From the NCBI GenBank assembly GCA_023053685.1, contig JALIGW010000058.1, positions 377,001 to 441,000 of the forward strand: DNA of 64,000 bases, read 5' to 3'. Position numbers and translations under genes: made by a program. The notes below the pieces were generated by a model that had not been told where the DNA came from, searched no databases, and saw only the letters and a list, made by a program, of their open reading frames with translations. Every line of letters starts with the position of its first letter. Positions within the stretch are counted from its first letter, which is position 1. Source of the stretch: Diadophis punctatus similis. Its lineage: Eukaryota; Chordata; Lepidosauria; Squamata; Dipsadidae. Positions 11,431 to 23,513 of the stretch are shown piece after piece.

Positions 11431-12985
11431 CCCCCAATAGGACCCCGACTTCCCGAACTCGCCCAGGCTGTGTTCACACAACCTCTGTAAGGAGCCATAC
11501 TATTGTACAAAGAAGCTTTTGTACCACTGGAGAAGCTTGCTGGAATTTGTGGGCCTCAAGATGGCTTGGCAGCCTGTATGCTGTGAAGGGGCTCAGAGGG
11601 AACCAAGGGTTTAGCGTGCTGTGTGAGCGCTGCCGAAGAACCCAGGTCAATATCCAGCTTTCCTTTCCCACCCACTGTCAAAGCCTCCCTAACTGAGGTA
11701 AAGAGCCCCCCAGCAGACCCCCCCTCCAGAACTCCCTCCTAGGGGGGACAGCAGCAGTGGGGAGGGCTTCCCTACGGACCTCCGGGGCCCTGAATAGGAT
11801 TTGGCTGCCTGCTATGTGAAGGGAGGACCCTCTCCCTGCTGCCAGCAATTGACGGGCAGTGGCCGATCAGACCTGGGAGAAGTGCTGCTCCCACCTGGAA
11901 GGGTTGCAGGGCTTCGATTCGGTTGCAGAGGGGTTTTGCAGCCCCTGGGTGGGAGGCAGAAGCTCTGCGATGAGGCCAGGCCCGGCTGCATTCAGGGCAT
12001 GTCCCTCCATCTGCGTCTCTCTCCATCAGCCCAGCTGCCTCCACCCCCACCCCCACCGGATGTTGATTGGATCCAGAGGTGTCTCCGTGTGGCTCCTTGT
12101 CAGGTAGAAGCTGGGAGGCGGCTGCAGCTGCTGCTTCCGGGCATTCAGGACCCCATGGCTCTCATCCGGCGTTATTAGCAGCAGTGGCTATGGCCTGGCC
12201 GTAGCATCAAAGGGATCTGGGACCCTGGCTCGCCCCTGCCCCCTAGGGCATCCAGGACTCAGGCCACCAGGAAGTGGGCTTGCTTGGCCAGGCGCCCAGC
12301 CCTGATCAGCTCAGAGGGCCAAGACAGGAAGGAGCCTCCATCCTGGACCTTGCCTGGTGTGTGTGTGTGTGTGTGTGTGGCCTTGGCATTCGGAGCCAGC
12401 TCTGCTCTCCACGGATCCCAGCTGGGCTGAAGCACCCCGGGGCCAAGGCCTCCCCTCCGCATCGCCCGCCAGCACAGCAGATGCAGCAACAGCCATCCAG
12501 CTGGAACGGAGCAGCTTTATGGGGGACTCGGCCCACCCACCCCAGTTGGCACAGCCCCAGGCGGTTGCTTTGCCCGGCTGTGCAGAGCCCCGAAGGTCCT
12601 GACTAGTCGAGTGGCCCCTGAGACTCAGCCAGACCCCAAGAGCAGCTGCCCCCCAAAGCTGGCAAAGCCATGGCCTGTCCTGCCATGGCAATGCCCCCCC
12701 CTCCTCCACAGAAGCAGCTTCCTTGGCAAGACCCAGTGCTGGCATTTGCCAGGGCCGTGGCTGCAGAGGCCGCCTTGTTTCGTTTCATAGGACATCCATA
12801 AATTTTCCCAGAAAAAAGGCCCTGGGAGCTGTGTGCGGTTTCTGCTCCAGAGATTAATGGAAATGAGCATTTGTGAAGAAATGGAGTTTGTCTGCATCTG
12901 CCAAGCACTCCTTTCCTCGTGTCTGCCACGGCTTGGCTAGTGCCGGTTCGGGGCTCTGGATGGCCGTGGCCCCCTCCCGTTCATC
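11431..12985. other. Intergenic, with (GT)n and an AT-rich block
   Basis: A (GT)n tract lies at 12357-12379. The block at 12770-12915 (CATCCATAAATTTTCCCAG, AGATTAATGGAAATGAGC) stands out from its neighbours and could be a regulatory element. No coding exon was recognised. Confidence 0.4.
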
Positions 12986-12987
12986 CT

Positions 12988-13207
12988 GAAGTGGTGCAGT
13001 GGTTAAATGCAGCGACTGCAGGCTGACTGCTAGTTCAGCTGTTCAAATCTCACCGGCTCAAGGTTGACTCACCTTCCATCCTTCCGAGGTCGGTAAAATG
13101 AGGACCCAGATTGTTGGTGGCAATATGCTGAACTCTGTAAACCGCTTAGAGAGGGCTGGAAAGCACTATGAAGCGGTATATAAGTAAAGTGCTATTGCTA
13201 TTGCTAT
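12988..13207 (+). repeat. tRNA-derived SINE, complete
   Basis: A box-like TGGTGCAGTGGTT at 12992-13004, B box-like GTTCAAATCT at 13041-13050, a body with CCTTCCATCCTTCCGAGGT and CTGTAAACCGCTTAGAGAGG, and a tail TGCTATTGCTATTGCTAT. A complete squamate SINE. Confidence 0.85.
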
Positions 13208-13317
13208 CCCCGGAGCATCTCTCGTCCTGGGGTCTCCTTTCTGGCCCCCTCCTGCCACAGGAGAGGAATTTGGCCTCTGCCTGCCCCGTGGCTTTCGGTG
13301 GGTCTGGCAGGCTTCCT

Positions 13318-13321
<4 letters not shown>

Positions 13322-13360
<39 letters not shown>
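13322..13360. repeat. (GA)n microsatellite
   Basis: About 19 GA units. Confidence 0.95.
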
Positions 13361-13363
<3 letters not shown>

Positions 13364-14957
13364 AATCATGACAGCTGGACACTCACGGCCATGGGGCCAA
13401 ATCCAGGGGGGACCCTGATGGAGGCGGGGTTAGGGAGTCAGTTGGGTGGGCGGCTGCACTCCCTGGGGTGAAAGAACCAACAGCAGCACAACCTCGGTGT
13501 GGCTTTGCAAGCAATCGCTGTGGCAAACAAGACCCTGTTAGGGGCCTTTCTCCCCCCCCCCCCCACTGGGAAGAGAGGAGGAGGAGGAGGACCTCCCTCT
13601 CTCCTCTCCTTGGCAGAGAAAGTTTCCTAGGAATGGGCCTCTCCTCTTCTTGCCATCTCCTTGGCAGTCCAGGGGGGTCAACTTACAGGAACGCATCCTG
13701 TACTGTCTTTACCTTCTTGGGTGAGCATTTTCTACGCTTCAAGCAGAAAATTGAGGAATTCAGTGCAGCACAAAATTGGCAAAGTTTTCAGCAGTCAGTT
13801 CCTTTCCCCCGGAAGGATCTTGGTAGGAGAGAGGCTGGGTCAAACACAGCCGCCTCATGCTGGACCAGAGCAGGCTGCTGCCCACACCCAAAGACACTGG
13901 GCATCATGTTTAGGATGGGCATCCTGAAACCGAAGGGTCCACCAAGGTGGTGTGGAGCTGGGTGGGGGGGAATTTAATGGTTGCAGCCATTGCTTTATTA
14001 TTTATTTTATTTTTATATCACTACAATCAGATTATTGGCAGTATACTTATTTATTGTCTATAGCGATGAAACCGATTTCTCCTGGAATCCCCTCGGCAGA
14101 CACCGTGTGGGGGGAGGGGTTGGTAGGAAAGGCCTTCTTGCTGGCACAGACGGGATTCGGTGAAGAGGCTCGCCCAGTGCAGCAGATTCTCGGCCGGACA
14201 GATGATGCAAAAATGATTGAGTGGAGGAAGCGAAGCACGGAAGCCAATAGAGACCACACCGACAACGACGCAATACTCAATTAAAATGCAGCCTTTGTGG
14301 GCCTCCGCATTTAAAGGTTCTACAAATTAGCTTTAAAAAGGAATGGAAATTAAGATTTTTGTGAATTCAGAAAGAGAATCCTTCTGAGGATTATGTTAAC
14401 ATGACCCTCCAACAAGGAGCGCAGGCCCTCCTTCCCTGCCTGCCAGCTCACTCTCCTCGGCCTCCCTTTCGGGGTCTCAGTCCAGCTGTTTCCCCCTCCC
14501 CCCCCCCCCCGCTGGAGCTGGCAGAGCAACATGGGGCAACCTCAGCTTCAGAGCCACTTCCCAACTTCCAGAGGTGGGGGGACAGCTGGGATACAGAGAG
14601 ATGGGAAGGCAGGCAGCCCTCCAATTCCGCTTCCGGCCTCTTTGGCCCCTGGGCTGAACCTGGTGCAGCACAGGGCCTCTAAGAGCTCCACCAGTTGGAT
14701 AGAGCGGGCATGCTCTGGATCCCTTCCCTTAAATGTTGCCATCTAGTAGGCATTTCCCTGGCATCCCCTGTCCCTCTGGGCCAGCTGGAAGTCTGTCGGG
14801 AGTTGTTTCTTTCCCTGGGTGCTTGGACAGGCCAAGGCAGGGGTCTGAGGGGGGGGAGGCTGTGAAGAGTCCCAGGGGGATGGCTGAGGAGCCAGGGGTT
14901 GGCTTTTATGATCTGTGGGGATTGATTGCTGTTGGGAGCCACCCAGAGTTGTCTTCA
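13361..14957. other. Intergenic with candidate conserved block at 14060-14400
   Basis: The block around 14165-14345 (CAGATGATGCAAAAATGATTG, CACCGACAACGACGC, ACAAATTAGCTTTAAAAAGG) is balanced in composition, free of known repeats and without a sustained frame, consistent with a conserved non-coding element. The rest shows nothing recognisable. Confidence 0.35.
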
Positions 14958-15085
14958 CAGGTGAGTTTCAACCGGTTCACCTGAACCGTTAGTAAATTGC
15001 TTATGCAGTTCGGAGAACTGGTTAAAAATAAAGTGCAAGAGAGGTCTCCCTCTCCCTCTCCCTTCAGTTAATAGCTTCACTTAAC
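14958..15085. repeat. Degraded hAT-like element fragment
   Basis: CAGGTGAGTTTCAACCGG followed by CTGAACCGTTAGTAAATTGC resembles the end of the snake hAT family (CAGTGGTGGGTTTCAACCGG). No matching right end or target duplication was found. Confidence 0.4.
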
Positions 15086-15614
15086 AGTTGCAGCTGGAAT
15101 GCAGCCAAATCATGCTGAATCAAGTCAATAAACAACAAACTGACAGGATTAGGGCTGGGAAACCCATCAATCACCCATCTAGGGATGGGATTAACCTCTT
15201 CCCTTCAGGAAGAAGGACAAGATTACAGACATTTCCATTATAAAGAGTATTAAGTAACACTTCTGTGATCATCTGATACTCCCTGGAGTTTTCCAAGACC
15301 TTTTACAGCTGCTGCACTCTTGGCTACTTCAGGTTTCTTCCTGGGAGAAAAGATACAGGAGGGGACAATGATGCAGGTTGATCATATAGGCCGTGAATTT
15401 AATGCATGTGTGGTCCAGCCAGCTGTATTACTTCTGCTGTGAAGCACCCAATTTAGAACATAGAGAACATAGAATAATAGAGTTGGAAGGGTTAATGGCT
15501 TTTGGCAGCATGCCCTGGCTTTCAATTAGCCTGAACAGCTGCTCTTAGTTTCTCTTTCAACTGCTGCATTTGCTTTGGGGTTGACTTTTTTAAAAAAGGG
15601 GAATGGCTGTTTTA
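15086..15614. other. AT-richer unique sequence
   Basis: No coding exon or clear repeat, except CR1-like ACATAGAATAATAGAGTTGG at 15467-15487. Confidence 0.4.
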
Positions 15615-16100
15615 AGTTTTCTGCATTGTTTTAGTGATTCCTGGCACTATTTTAGTGGTTCCTGGCACTGTACTTCCCTCTCTCTTTTTGAAAGCCTCTA
15701 GTAATGGAGCACCCACAACTTCTGAAGGCAAACTATTCCACTGGTTGATTGGTCTCACCCTTAGGAAATTTCTCCTTAGTCCTAGGTTGCTTCTCTCTTT
15801 GATTAGTTTCCATCCATTGTTCCTTTTTGTGCCTTTTTGTGCTTTGGAAAATAGATTGACTCCCTCATTTTTGTAGGAGCCCCTCAAATTTCCTGACAGA
15901 ACAATTAATCAGTGGAACAACTTGCCTCCAGAAGTTGTAAATGCTCCAACACTGGAAGTTTTTAAGAAGAGATTGGATAATCATTTGTCTGAAGTGGTGT
16001 AGGGATTCCTGCCTAAGCAGGGGGTTGGACTAGAAGACCTCCAAGGTCCTTTCCAACTCTGTTATTCTATTCTATTTTAAATATTGGAACAGTGCTATTT
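15615..16100 (-). repeat. CR1 LINE 3' fragment, interrupted
   Basis: Minus-strand CR1 from about 15680 to 15889, resuming at 16083 (ATTGGAACAGTGCTAT), where the intact order is CTCAAATATTGGAACACTGC. It is split by an oppositely oriented CR1 tail. Confidence 0.8.
15890..16078 (+). mobile_element. CR1 3' end nested in the minus-strand CR1
   Basis: A 5'-truncated plus-strand CR1 tail (TTCCTGACAGAACAATTAAT... to GTTATTCTATTCTATTTT). AAAT flanks it on both sides (15886-15889 and 16079-16082), as a short target duplication. Confidence 0.75.
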
Positions 16101-16129
16101 TATTGTGCTATTTTATAGTGAGTTGAACT

Positions 16130-16368
16130 AAGGAGAAATTTCCTAAGGGAGAGACCAATCAAGTTGGCCACGCCCACCCAGTCACATGACCCATTTCCTA
16201 CAGAAAACACGGAGCCACAAAACCTGGGTAGGTGTGGCTGGGGGGGATCATGTGACTGGGTGGGAGTGACATTGGGTTGGCCATACCCACTCCCATGACC
16301 CACCCACTCCCATGACCACCAAGCCACGCCCACAGAACCGGTAGTAAAAAAATTGAATCCCACCACTG
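16130..16368. mobile_element. hAT-type non-autonomous element, right part
   Basis: It ends GAATCCCACCACTG, the right terminus of the CAGTGGTGGGTTC family, after GCCACGCCCACAGAACCGG and repeated CACCCA and CATGAC motifs. The left terminus is missing or decayed. Confidence 0.6.
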
Positions 16369-16373
16369 GTTGT

Positions 16374-18660
16374 TCTTCTAAAATGGGCAGCCATACAAAT
16401 CGTTCCAGCAAAGGTATGGAACTGGCCTTGGGGCTTTCGGGGCCTCTTGCCATGGAGAAGGGGAGGCTTCCACCACCCGGGAGGAAAAATCCTTTCTTTG
16501 GCCCGTTGCAAGCGAAGGTCCGGCCTTTTAATGGGAGTGGGACGGAGAGCCATTTTCAGCCATTTCAGCCTCTGAAGGGGAGGGGGAGTGGAGGCCTCTT
16601 GCATGTGTGAAGTGCTTCACTTGTGATTAGATTTGGAGGCGTTGGATGTGTTGAATGCATTTGAAAGCGGAGGTTTCACCACACTTGGGGGGGGGGAGGG
16701 AACAGGCAAGCCATCACCGGCCCAAAAGCCTTTCCCTTTCTCTGCCTTTCTTCCCTTCCCTCCTCCTGGAAGGCCAGCACTAAGCTGGAAAACACAACCA
16801 GGGAGCGTTCTGGATTGTCATGATCACAACTCCCAAGTTCAAGCCTCAAAAAAACTAAAAAAAAAAATCTGAGACTACAAGGAGGTTGCCGTATTCCTGA
16901 AGAGAGGAAGGTACAGCTGCTGCTCAGTCTGGGGTGAAGAGCGAAGAAAATGTTGCCTGTGGGATTCCAGATACAATCAGTAAATCCACCCTGCTTGCAC
17001 ATGATCATCTCCTCCAGAGGAGCTTGCATGTCAGAACCGCCATGGGTGGCCTACAGCAGGGAGCAGCTGGACCTCTCCATTCAACTCCTTCAAGCAACGG
17101 AACAACCTGAGAATTCCTTGCAGTTCTGGTGACAAGAGAGTAACTTCGCCCTTCGCTCAAAATGATGGATAAACGCAGCTCTGCAAGGGCTGAGCGGCCT
17201 GTCCTGCCAACCACGACAGGAGGGCAGCCCACTGACTCTCATGGAGGACCAACCTCGTAACGCAGCAGCCTCCTTTTATGTCCCTGCCTTCCCCCGAGGC
17301 TGGGCAGACGCACAATCTCCTCTTCCAGTTCATTCATGATGCTGGCAGGACATGGCCAGGGGCTGCTCTCTACGGGCCCTGCCCTGCATGGCCAGGATGG
17401 GGGCATCTCTCTGAATGGTGCTTGACCAAGGCAGGCCCGATTGTCTTCTGGACGGCTGCCAGACTGCCCATCAGTATGTGCTCAGTAGTTTTTCAAGAGA
17501 CTAGTCCAGCTCTCTGCGTGATTTGGGTCACCGATAGAAGAGAATATTTGTAGTTCAGGGTTAAACTATGGGGCCCATCATGCTCGGTGTCCATCTGACA
17601 GTCATTGGGGAAGGGGAGAGTCAGGAGCTTCATCCATATCTTCCTCCCCCCCTTCGCCCCGGGCTTACTTTTGAACTCTCTCGGGCAGAGGGAGCTCCCA
17701 GGCTTCCTGCCTCCTCTTAGGCCTCCAGGCCACCCAGAGACGTTGCTCAGAGGCATCCGGGGGGCACTTGGCAGCTGGAGGCGCAGCCAAAACCTCCGTC
17801 CCAGGGAACGTGGATGGTGCTCTCCCCCAGGTGGGAAAAGGGACTCCGCTAGGGAAATGCACCCTGGAGGTTGCTTTGCAGCTGAGCTGTAAGGACAGGC
17901 CTGGCAGCCTTGTTCCTGGGGCCGCTGGGCCATCAGGGCCGGGCAGATCATGCCAGGAGACTCTTCTTGCCAACTGCAGGCCCCGAGGTTGGGTGGAGAG
18001 AGAAGTTCACCAGGTGTTTTTTTCATTAGGTTGGCAGCCGGAGCGATGGAACAAATATTTTGCTCTGTCTATTTCTTTGAATGCAATCTTATGTCGTCTT
18101 TGTTTTGTTGACCCAGGAAGCCCAGCGTGTTTGCTTAATTAAGCTGATGCCAAGAGTTGTGGGAAGACTGGCTCAATTCAACTCACCACCCCCCCCATTA
18201 AAGACTTGGTTGCTAAGAGACAAGCCAGTAGTCCCTGGGGGGGGGGGCTGGCCTAGGGCCCCCCATTTTGGGGATGGTAGTGCTGGGGGAGGCCTGTTGG
18301 ATAGATTGGGAACCGAGGGGAGGCTCAAGCAACATCGGGGTCCCTCGTGCAGTTTCGCTTCCAGATTCACACCCTAAACATAAATCGGGAGGTTTGGGGT
18401 TCAGTATCTTGTTGTGAAACAAGCCTTCAGATTGTGCCATAATGTTATTTATTCACAAATGACCAAGCTCAGATTATCCTACTTTGGACGCTGGAGGCGA
18501 AGACCTCGCTCTCTCTCCAGGAGGCCATCATGCTGGGAAAGAGGACGGTCAGCAACAAGGGGGAGGGACTCGGCTACAGCACTCTCGTGATGGGTGACCG
18601 TTGGAAGACCGGAAGGATTGGGGCAGATCATCCTGGAGAAGGCCTGTCTACATCCGGGCT
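16374..18660. other. Intergenic; AT-rich block at 18010-18160
   Basis: No gene recognised. A faint copy of the intron 3 MITE end is at 17548-17580 (TTGTAGTTCAGGGTTAAAC). The 18010-18160 block (GAACAAATATTTTGCTC, TGCTTAATTAAGCTGATGCC) is a candidate conserved element. The frame at 17032-17132 (PPWVAYSREQLDLSIQLL) looks protein-like but matches no family I know. Confidence 0.35.
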
Positions 18661-18670
18661 CTTGAAGCCC

Positions 18671-18780
18671 GGCATCTTTAAGACTTGTGGACTTCAACTC
18701 CCAGAATTCCCCAGCCAGCATGGAATTCTGGGATTTGAAGTCCACAAGTCTTGAAGTTGCCAAGGTTGGGGACCCCTGGT
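18671..18780. mobile_element. Palindromic hAT-like element, 29-nt arms
   Basis: Arms 18682-18710 and 18722-18750 are inverted complements (GACTTGTGGACTTCAACTCC and its reverse), with an 11-nt loop. The right edge GGTTGGGGACCCCTG is the end of a common CAGGGGTCCCCAACC element. The left edge is decayed. Confidence 0.65.
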
Positions 18781-18869
18781 ATACAGAAGTCCCTCAGTCG
18801 TTAATTCCCTTGGGATTAAGCATGTGGTATGAACACGGCCTCAGGGCAGCTTCTCTGCCAAGAGAAATA

Positions 18870-18995
18870 GGTGTGGATCCTGCCTCCCAAGGACTGTATC
18901 GACTGTCCTCCCTTGGTTCTGGGGGGGGGGGGATTAACCCCTTCAGAACAGGTTCGCAATTTGGGTGTCCCCCTAGACTCACAGCTGAAATTAGA
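18870..18995 (+). mobile_element. L2-like LINE, 5' piece
   Basis: It encodes WILPPKDC...LGGG...PSEQVRNLGVPLDSQ, matching the intact copy at 28.5-29.8 kb. It breaks at TTAGA where a CR1 is inserted. An 11-12-nt G run lies inside. Confidence 0.8.
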
Positions 18996-20009
18996 TTTTA
19001 GATTTATTATTAGAGTTGGAAGAGTTGGACATCTAGTCCAACCCCCTGCTCAAGCAGGAGTTCCTACACCATTTGAGACAGATGGCAGTCCAGTCTCCCC
19101 TTGAAGGTCACAAGTGTTGGGGCTCTCACAGCCTCTGGTGGCAAGCTGTTCCACTGGTTGATCACTCTCACCGTCAGAAAGTTTCTCCTCACTTCCAGGT
19201 TGAATCTCTCCTTGGTCAGCTTCCATCCATTATTCCTTGTCTGGCCTTCTGGTGCCATAGAGAACAGCCTGACCCCCTCCTCTCCGTGGCATCCCCTCAA
19301 GTATTGGAACACTGCTATCATGTCACCCCTGGTCCTTCTCTTCGCTAGACTGGCCAAGCTCAGTTCCTGCAACCGCTCTTCGTATGTTTTATTTTCCAGA
19401 CCCTTTATCATCCTGGTTGCTCTCTTCTGCGCTTTCTCTAGAGTTTCAATGTCTTTTTTGTAGTGTGGTGACCAAAACTGGATGCAGTACTCTAGGTGTG
19501 GTCTGACCAAGGCTTTATAGAGTGGTATTAGTACCTCTCTGGTCCTTGATTGTATCCCTCTATTTATGCAGCTTATGAAGGAGTAGGTTGTGGTCTACTC
19601 TGTCAAATGCTTTGCTAAAGTCAGGTATATTATGTCTACTGCATTTCGCTGGTCTACTAATTTGGTCACAGTATTGAAGAATGAAATGAGGTTGGTTTGG
19701 CATAACTTGTTCTTAACAAATCCGTGTTGGCTGTTGGTTATTACTTGGTTTGTTTTTAGATGATGGGAGATCTGGTTTTTAATTATTTTTTCCAGTATTT
19801 TCCCAGGTATTGATGTTAGGCTGATTGGTCTGTAGTTTCCGGGGTCTGTTTTTTTACCTTTTTTTGTAGATGGGGACCACGTCAGCTCTTTTCCAGTCCT
19901 CGGGTAGTTCCCCGGTGTTCCAGGATTTGTGGAAGGTGTGGTGCAGTGGTTCTGAAATGACTTCTGCTAGTTCTTTTAGGACTCTGGGGTGTAATCCGTC
20001 TGGTCCTGG
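18996..20009 (-). mobile_element. CR1 LINE, 5'-truncated, inserted in L2-like LINE
   Basis: Minus strand: CR1 RT C-terminal part ([31 protein letters not shown]) and 3' end near 19010 (GGACTAGATGTCCAACTC). The RT remnant continues to about 20000 (NYRPISLTSIPGKILEKII). TTAGA occurs at both edges (18991-18995, 20010-20014). Compared with the 46.7-kb copy it lacks 433 bp internally. Confidence 0.88.
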
Positions 20010-20785
20010 TTAGACCAACATCTGACAGCTGTAGCTAGGGGGACCTTTGCACAGGTTCGCCTGGTGCATCAGTTGCAACCCTACTTGGATCAGGAGACTC
20101 TCCTCATGGTCACTCATGCCCTTATCACCTCACGGCTTGACTATTGCAATGCGCTCTACATGGGCTACCCCTGAAGAGTGTTCGGAGACTACAATTGGTC
20201 CAGAATGCAGCCGCGCGAGCTGTCGTGGGTGCGCCCAGATACACCCACACTACACCAATCCTCCGCGAGCTGCACTGGCTACCTATTGGTCTCCGGACAC
20301 AATTCAAGGTGTTGGTTATTACCTTTAAAGCCCTACATGGCTTAGGACCAGGCTATCTTCGAGACCGCCTTCTACCACACAGCTCCCAATGACTGGTGAG
20401 ATCCCACAGAGTTGGTCTCCGAGTCCCGTCAGCTAAACAATGCCGGCTGGCGGGGCCATGGAGGAGAGCCTTCTCTGTGACTGCCCCGGCTCTCTGGAAT
20501 CAGCTTCCTCCTGAGATCCGCACTACCCCCACCTTACTGGCCTTCCGGAAAGCCATTAAGACCTGGCTTTTCCCTCAGGCTTGGGGCCAATCTAGCAAGG
20601 TCGGCCTAGGTGTGTATGGATGATTGAAATTATTTTAAATTTAAAATGTGTTTTTAACGTGTTTTTTTAAACTTTTTTATAATTAATATATTGATTTCTA
20701 TTTCTTCCTGCTGTGAGCCGCCCTGAGTCCTTCGGGAGTTGGGCGGCATAGAAATATAAACAAACAAACAAACAAATAAATAAAC
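20010..20785 (+). mobile_element. L2-like LINE, 3' piece and tail
   Basis: It resumes the LINE interrupted at 18995: QHLTAVARGTF-like, THALITSRLDYCNALYMG, QLVQNAAARAVVGAPRYTH, LHWLPIGLRTQFKVLV. It ends GAGCCGCCCTGAGTCCTTCG...GGCGGCATAGAAATATAAAC and an (AAAC)n(AAAT)n tail. One frameshift follows NALYMG. Confidence 0.88.
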
Positions 20786-23513
20786 TGTCTTTTGGGGAGG
20801 GGGCTTCCTCGCTGTCGCAGCCTTCCTGGGGTGAGGCTGCCTTGGGCTGCATTTTGCTTGGAGCCAATTCCAGATGGGAAGGATTACTAGCAGCAGCACC
20901 TCTCTGGGGCCCCAAGCCAGCCCTCCCCCCCTCAGGGAATGGTGGGTCTGCAACTCCGAGGATCCCCCAGCAATGAGGGCAAAATGTTGGCTGCCAACCC
21001 AGGCCATAGGGGGTGAGCCAGCCAAACCCTTTTGCCCTTGGCAGTGCCAGCAGCTGGACCCCTCCACTCCCATGTTCTTCCCTTGAGCATGGTGTGCTGG
21101 GCCTGGAATGCCCAGGCTGACTTCTATCCCCCCTCCCCTTTCTCCTCCAAAAACGTCCTCTTTAGCAGCAGAGAAGGGGCTTGGGACTCCTCCTCCGTTC
21201 TGTGGGCGAAACCGCTTTTCTTCCATGGCTGCCGCAAGGAGCACAAGTCGCCTGCCCTGGACAAGTCTCTCAGGGCTGATTGAAACCCCGGAACTGGAAG
21301 GGCCGCCATTTGGGAGCAGGGTGTAAAGAAGTCAAACAACTGAAGCATCAAAGGCTCATTTAATGTCAAACTAGCTGAGTCGGCATCTTTGCACGGTTCT
21401 TTATGGGTTTGCCTTGAAGCATTTGGGGTGGTGTTGGTTGATTAAGCACCCCCGGGGTCTTGGTTATTTTTTGATTTCCTTGGACTCCTGATTGTGTTGT
21501 AATTCTTGCATTTGTTCTTCTGGACGTTTCAAGAGCCAGCAAGCGAAGAACCGGCTTCTACCTTCCTTGGCCAATAGTAGAAAAGACACCCCAGCCTCCC
21601 CGCTGTGCCTTGCAAGGGCTTCTGGGCTCTTCCAGAAAGAGGGGTGCTCCCACCCTTATCTCCCGAAGGCAGGCCCAGGCGGCTTCAGTCTGTGATCACT
21701 CCTATAACACATCCCCCCCCACCATCCCACAAGGGAGCCTTCGGTTCCAAGATAATAATGGCACTTAGACTTTCAGTATATACCGTTTCAAAGTGTTTCC
21801 CAGGGTTACAGTGTCAGCCTATTTCCCCCAACAATCCGGCTCCTCATTTTACCATTGGAATAATACAGCATAACATATATTTATTAACTCAATCTATTTA
21901 TATGGTCTCCCAACGTGCCTGTCAGCGTTCCAATAAATACCCCCAACGTGGGGAGGGGAGGGGGGTTGGCTAATATCATACTAGTATAGATAAGCAAAAA
22001 AATAGCCAGAACTACTATTAAATTACGGCAACAACAGAAGCTGATCGTTCGAGGTCGGCCATCCTCGTTCTCCTCGTCTAACCCCTGGCCCAATGCTGGG
22101 GAAAGAGCCTGGCCCTTGGAAGGCCTTTCGGAAGGCCAAGTGGCAGCCCTGCTTTGGCCCAGAAAGGGTGCTGGGACCTCCCTGGATCTTGGCCCTTCAA
22201 AGCTGTGCCCACCGGTCAAGTTGAAGCCACAACCTGGCTGTGGGCAGAGCCACCGCGTCGTCTTCTCCGGACTTTCCCCACCACCCACCCCACAGCTGAG
22301 AAGGCGGGTTCTGTGCAAGGGGGCCAGGGCAGCAATGGGTTGCTGACAGCCAATGAGGTGTCCTCCCTTCTTAGTCCAGGACACCCCCCCCAATCCCCAG
22401 GCAGAGCAGGGAAGGGCGAGGCTGCCTGGCCAAGATTGGAAAACTTGCCCTGCCTGCTGGGCTTGGTCAGTTATGGTGCCTGCCTGCCTTGGGGCACTTA
22501 ACCCTGGCAGGAGGATGGAGGCAGGTCTGCCGTTTAGCCTGCCAAAGTGTGAAGCCAGGCTGTGGGAGCCGTTGTGGTTGTGTGTGATGTGTGAACTCAG
22601 CCAAACAAGTAGGGGAAGCCCTGTCAGTGCTGCTGACCAGCACCCTGGTGGCCTAGAGTGACCAGAGGGGTGTCCGCTGGGGCAGAAAAGAGCCGGATAA
22701 ACCAGGGAGACTCCTGGCCAAAGGACCAGGGATGAAGCGGGGCGGCCGCTGCTGTCTTAGCCCAGGAGAAGGTCTCTGGCCGGATCAGCCCTTCAGAGGG
22801 AGCGGCCGCTCTGCTTAGGGAGCTCCAGGCTCACCGCTCTAAATGGCTAAATATGAATATAAATCACAATTCAGTGTGTCAGCAGCACCAGGCCGCCTCA
22901 GCCAAAAAGGAAAATAATCAGTTTATAACAAATAAATGTAATTTTTCATCAGCATCCCCATCCTCCAGTTCTCTCATGGCTTTTCTACATGGCTTACACC
23001 AGCTGGAGGCCAATCAGGGCCCAGTGCTGCAGCGGCGGCAGCTCCTTGGCTGGAAGGGGTGGGGTTGGCTTGGCTTGGAAAAGCCTCTCTCCTGCTGCCC
23101 CCCCTTCTCACTGGGTCTGAGCCTGGAGGGGGTGGAGGGGGGAGGCTCTCCCTGTGGCCAGCTGCCTGCCTGATGGGGGTGGGTGGGTCCTGGAGCCCCC
23201 CCCTCCCCGTCTCATGATGTGTTGGGTCACCCAGTCCGCTCCCTCCTGGGTGGCAGTAACCCTTCTACAACACACTCACACTCACACTCTCTCTCTCACA
23301 CACACACCCATTTTGGGAAGCAGCCCAGGGTCGCTGGGTTGAGTTGGGCAGCTACAGAGATGAACTGATTTAAATAAATGGGGGCCCCCTGGGTGGAAGC
23401 AGCCGCTCTGGGGAAGGAAGGAGGAGAGGCTGCAAGGCCATTTCCAACAACTCTGATGCTGCCCCACATACACCTGATTCTAGGTGGCATTTGCCCCCAT
23501 CCCGGGTAGTCCT
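20786..23513. other. Intergenic with SINE remnant and candidate conserved blocks
   Basis: A minus-strand remnant of the GCTATTGCTAT-type SINE lies at about 21755-21858 (TATATACCGTTTCAAAG..., CAATCCGGCTCCTCATTTTACC). AT-rich repeat-free blocks are at 21320-21510 and 22840-22965 (AAATATGAATATAAATCAC, CAAATAAATGTAATTTTTC). No coding exon was recognised. Confidence 0.4.

Noticed and set aside
12988..13050. Possible tRNA gene from A and B box matches
   Set aside because: The boxes belong to the head of a tRNA-derived SINE whose body and GCTATT tail follow directly.
17032..17132. Protein-like frame PPWVAYSREQLDLSIQLL
   Set aside because: Short, no splice partners and no family recognised; it may be a decayed retrosequence, but that cannot be supported from the sequence.
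17548..17580. Fragment of the intron 3 MITE family
   Set aside because: Only about 30 bp of similarity to its flank remain, too little to annotate as an element.
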